Assembly (NCBI GenBank): GCA_945874105.1
Contig: CAMCFJ010000018.1
Location: forward strand, 1-55,398
Length of the DNA stretch: 55,398 nucleotides
Direction: 5' to 3'
From: Candidatus Nitrotoga sp. CP45
Lineage (GTDB): Bacteria > Pseudomonadota > Gammaproteobacteria > Burkholderiales > Gallionellaceae
Shown here: piece by piece, positions 55,382-55,398 of the stretch
Layout: each line of letters starts with the position of its first letter
Position numbering within the stretch: position 1 is the first letter of the stretch
Program-made: the position numbers and the translations under genes
The notes under the pieces: model-generated
The model's input: only the letters and a program-made list of their open reading frames with translations
The model's database searches: none
What the model was told of the DNA's origin: nothing

Positions 55382-55398
55382 GAACTGAAGAGTTTGAT
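55382..55398 (+). rRNA. 16S ribosomal RNA, 5' end (partial)
   Basis: The window ends with GAACTGAAGAGTTTGAT, which aligns with the start of bacterial 16S rRNA (AAAUUGAAGAGUUUGAU in E. coli) and includes the universal primer site beginning AGAGTTTGAT. The mature 5' end is set by alignment to E. coli and may shift by a few bases. The rest of the gene is outside the window. Confidence 0.95.

Overview
This window is chromosomal DNA from a Gram-negative betaproteobacterium. The best fit is the Nitrosomonadales/Gallionellaceae neighbourhood. This is inferred from gene orders such as rubredoxin|thiD-thiE, hemC-hemD-hemX-hemY next to ppc, algZ|argH, dusB-fis-purH-purD-hemF, hemA-prfA-prmC and ccmFGHI, not from a database search. 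The window ends on the first bases of a 16S rRNA gene, preceded by a textbook rRNA promoter.

Layout. 1-926: the 3' end of an Mrp/ApbC-like ATPase and a PepSY-type membrane protein. 1257-6034: four tandem paralogues of the SUMF1/formylglycine-generating-enzyme (FGE) fold, whose C-terminal loops are hypervariable inside conserved flanks. This is the most unusual locus and resembles target genes of a diversity-generating retroelement, but no reverse transcriptase or template repeat is in the window. 6069-9347: rubredoxin, thiamine genes (thiD, thiE), and a translationally coupled L,D-transpeptidase/MepK-type endopeptidase pair. 9432-13539: the leftward haem operon hemC-hemD-hemX-hemY, divergent from ppc. 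16559-19897: an AlgR/AlgZ-like LytTR two-component system divergent from argH, then monothiol glutaredoxin. 20272-24493: an accessory patch with an IS4-type transposase remnant, an AT-rich TPR/GT9 glycosyltransferase and two GT2 glycosyltransferases, one with a SEC-C zinc motif. 24890-29186: a sugar-phosphate module (transaldolase, phosphoglucomutase, DUF2934 protein, class I aldolase). 29352-30550: envelope proteins (glycine-zipper lipoprotein, glycine-rich exported protein).

31075-45903 is mostly housekeeping: dsbC-ubiH, the dusB-fis-purH-purD-hemF run, prmC-prfA-hemA, apaG, a VanZ-like protein preceded by the stub of a deleted methyltransferase, a 2Fe-2S ferredoxin, an alpha/beta hydrolase, hemJ and a THUMP-domain RNA methyltransferase. 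46151-48844 is accessory again: an acyltransferase, a structured-RNA (group II intron-like) remnant, a lipoprotein gene flanked by identical 24-bp repeats, and a DUF4124 protein. 48846-54993: pyrE divergent from exonuclease III, then ccmF-ccmG-ccmH-ccmI, with a possible 48-residue coiled-coil microprotein overlapping the ccmF start.

The functional thread is haem. The window encodes the first committed enzyme (HemA), HemC, HemD, HemX/HemY, HemF, HemJ and the late cytochrome c maturation proteins that attach haem to apocytochromes. These sit with disulfide enzymes (DsbC, CcmG, CcmH) and quinone biosynthesis (UbiH family), as expected for a respiratory, cytochrome-rich lifestyle. Where an upstream extension looked spurious, starts were moved to internal codons using ribosome-binding sites, stop/start overlaps and family length; those choices are stated per gene.
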